Below, one piece after another: positions 4,862 through 5,607 of a stretch of 5,607 nucleotides of DNA. The position numbers and the translations under genes are program-made. The notes under the pieces are model-generated. The model was not told where the DNA came from. It saw only the letters and a list, made by a program, of their open reading frames with translations, and searched no databases. Origin of the DNA: Fidelibacterota bacterium. GTDB lineage: Bacteria; Fidelibacterota; UBA2242. The stretch lies in the NCBI GenBank assembly GCA_023133185.1, contig JAGLWX010000093.1, positions 1 to 5,607 of the forward strand. Direction: 5' to 3'. Within the stretch, counting starts at the first letter, position 1. Every line of letters starts with the position of its first letter.

Positions 4862-4900
4862 TTACTACTCGCGATTTGTAAAGTAGTTTAGATAGCAGGT

Positions 4901-5119
4901 TTACTTTTCAATATCCGTAAGAACGGATAATATTTCCTCTTTATATTCGATTGGCGCTTCGATAATTCCCCAGCCTTTCTGCTGCTGGTAGATGCCATTA
5001 TAGGCGGCGTCGTGATAAGTCCGCAGGAAATGAGGAATATTGCGTTTTTTTAGTTCTGCATCAAGCAAGCGCGCCTGGATCTCGTTTTGTAAGGTCGTGA
5101 TCTTTTGATAATTAGACAT
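4901..5119 (-). CDS. Small DUF2007-like protein
   Basis: A 72-residue soluble protein. Its pattern matches small proteins of the DUF2007 type (described only as putative signal-transducing): an N-terminal strand, then a helix (EIQARLLDAELKKRNI, about 13-28) that would separate two strands, then YHDAAYNGIY (35-44), GWG (49-51) and a closing helix (about 57-71). The match is from memory of the family and is moderate. No catalytic residues, membrane segment or signal peptide are visible. The gene starts 17 nt after the SMP-30-like gene stops, and its ribosome binding site overlaps that stop, so the two are probably one transcript. The biochemical function is not known. Confidence 0.75.
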   Translation of the reverse strand: MSNYQKITTLQNEIQARLLDAELKKRNIPHFLRTYHDAAYNGIYQQQKGWGIIEAPIEYKEEILSVLTDIEK

Positions 5120-5131
5120 AATATTTCTTTT

Positions 5132-5138
5132 TTACCTC
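5132..5138 (-). promoter_or_regulatory. Ribosome binding site overlapping upstream stop
   Basis: On the - strand GAGGTAA overlaps the TGA stop (5137-5139) of the SMP-30-like gene and lies 12 nt before the ATG of the small gene. The spacing is somewhat long, but the overlap suggests translational coupling. Confidence 0.55.
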
Positions 5139-5607
5139 AATTTGTTATACGATGATTATGATGAAATAATGGTTGACCCGGTATCCTGACATTGCATTGA
5201 TACACGGCATTGGTTTCGACTTCAGTCAAATACAGGGTTTTCAAATCTTTTCCGCCAAATTCGAGATTGGTAGGTTTTCTGCCCGGCGTCTCTAATTTAT
5301 GGAGTATTTTTCCCGTAGGTGAAACAATATATACAGCTCCGCCCCCGAAGTGAGCGATGTACAGGTTGCCTTTTTTATCAAAAGCAATTCCGTCCGGATC
5401 TCCGCCGGGAAGTTCAATAAACACTTCCGGTTTGCCTATGGTTCCGGCTTTACCAAAAGGAAATCTGAGCACCCGTTGAAATGCCGACTCGCAGATGTAT
5501 AGATATTTCCCGTCCGCAGAAAAGGCGATACCATTGGGAAAGGCGAGATTCTCGATTACCGGCTTGACGTTTCCGGTGACGGGATCAATCCGGTAAACTA
5601 CACCGTC
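5137..5607 (-). CDS. SMP-30/gluconolactonase/LRE-like protein, C-terminal part
   Basis: The last 156 residues of a six-bladed beta-propeller of the SMP-30/gluconolactonase/LRE family, cut at the right edge of the window. The frame is open to the edge, so a GTG at 5470-5472 is internal and not the start. Visible family motifs are FPNGIAFSADGKYLYICES (fragment residues 23-41), GDPDGIAFDKKGNLYIAH (about 69-86), GRKPTNLEF and LKTLYLTE, with a GxPLF ending typical of the family. Asn25 and Asp72 of the fragment match the places of two divalent-metal ligands in characterised members; the N-terminal Glu ligand is outside the window. Members hydrolyse sugar lactones or related esters, but substrates vary and cannot be read here. 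Whether a signal peptide exists is unknown because the N-terminus is missing. It is the upstream gene of a likely two-gene transcript with the small DUF2007-like gene. Confidence 0.9.
   Translation of the reverse strand, partial: DGVVYRIDPVTGNVKPVIENLAFPNGIAFSADGKYLYICESAFQRVLRFPFGKAGTIGKPEVFIELPGGDPDGIAFDKKGNLYIAHFGGGAVYIVSPTGKILHKLETPGRKPTNLEFGGKDLKTLYLTEVETNAVYQCNVRIPGQPLFHHNHRITN

Larger units (their letters stand above)
4697..4869. repeat. Repeat cassette, copy B (173 bases)
   Basis: This copy has the same left block (4697-4750) and right block (4824-4869) as copy A, in the same order, with a 62-base longer middle. The additional sequence contains a bulged hairpin (4750-4791) and a second octamer array (4798-4829). 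The length difference is explained by insertion in copy B or deletion in copy A. Copy B ends 31 bases from the stop codon of the small - strand gene. Confidence 0.8.
4297..4900. other. Convergent intergenic region rich in hairpins and repeats
   Basis: About 600 bases lie between the + strand operon and the - strand genes and encode no credible protein. Two hairpins come first (4328-4347 and 4388-4428). They are followed by a repeat cassette (4489-4599), a strong terminator (4617-4648), another hairpin (4671-4695) and a second, longer copy of the cassette (4697-4869). Small open frames here (4460-4654 and 4660-4881) read the shared repeat in different frames, which argues against conserved peptides. 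Confidence 0.75.

Noticed and set aside
4489..4869. CRISPR array
   Set aside because: There are only two repeat copies with large, unequal spacing and no regular spacers or cas genes.
4660..4881. 73-residue frame across copy B
   Set aside because: It has no ribosome binding site and reads the repeat in a different frame from the first copy (208-base offset), so no peptide is conserved.
5137..5472. Complete 111-residue gene starting at GTG 5472
   Set aside because: The frame stays open to the window edge and the extra residues contain the family motif FPNGIAFS, so the gene is longer and partial.

Overview
The window looks like a low-to-moderate GC, free-living Gram-negative bacterium. It carries a stand-alone PAS histidine kinase, several coiled-coil proteins that end in a CxxC tail I associate with environmental signalling proteins (Desulfobacterota and similar groups), and REP-like palindromes between genes. 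The phylum cannot be fixed from this sequence.

Layout. Bases 1-542 hold no credible gene. They contain a 14-bp inverted repeat with a nested hairpin (27-97), an 11-bp REP-like palindrome (152-177) and the leader of the first gene. Bases 543-4296 hold four genes on the + strand: (1) PAS domain, coiled coil and CxxC tail, 296 aa; (2) PAS histidine kinase, 416 aa; (3) and (4) coiled-coil proteins of 250 and 215 aa that share an N-terminal helical module and the same CxxC tail as gene 1. Genes 2-3-4 are tightly spaced (gaps of 2 and 28 nt) and probably form one operon; gene 1 lies 181 nt upstream. Bases 4297-4900 are a convergent intergenic region crowded with hairpins, a strong intrinsic terminator and two copies of a repeat cassette. 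Bases 4901-5607 hold two genes on the - strand: a partial SMP-30/gluconolactonase-like gene cut by the window edge, then a small DUF2007-like gene.

How the genes may work together. All four + strand proteins appear cytosolic: none shows a signal peptide or membrane segment. Gene 1 and the kinase have closely related PAS domains, about two thirds identical by eye. Genes 1, 3 and 4 share the four-cysteine tail that the kinase lacks. The cluster therefore looks like a built-in set: one kinase, one PAS-bearing partner without a catalytic domain, and two long coiled-coil partners. No receiver domain or DNA-binding output is present. The idea that the non-catalytic proteins are adaptors or modulators of the kinase is inference. 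This cluster is the best candidate in the window for an undescribed system.
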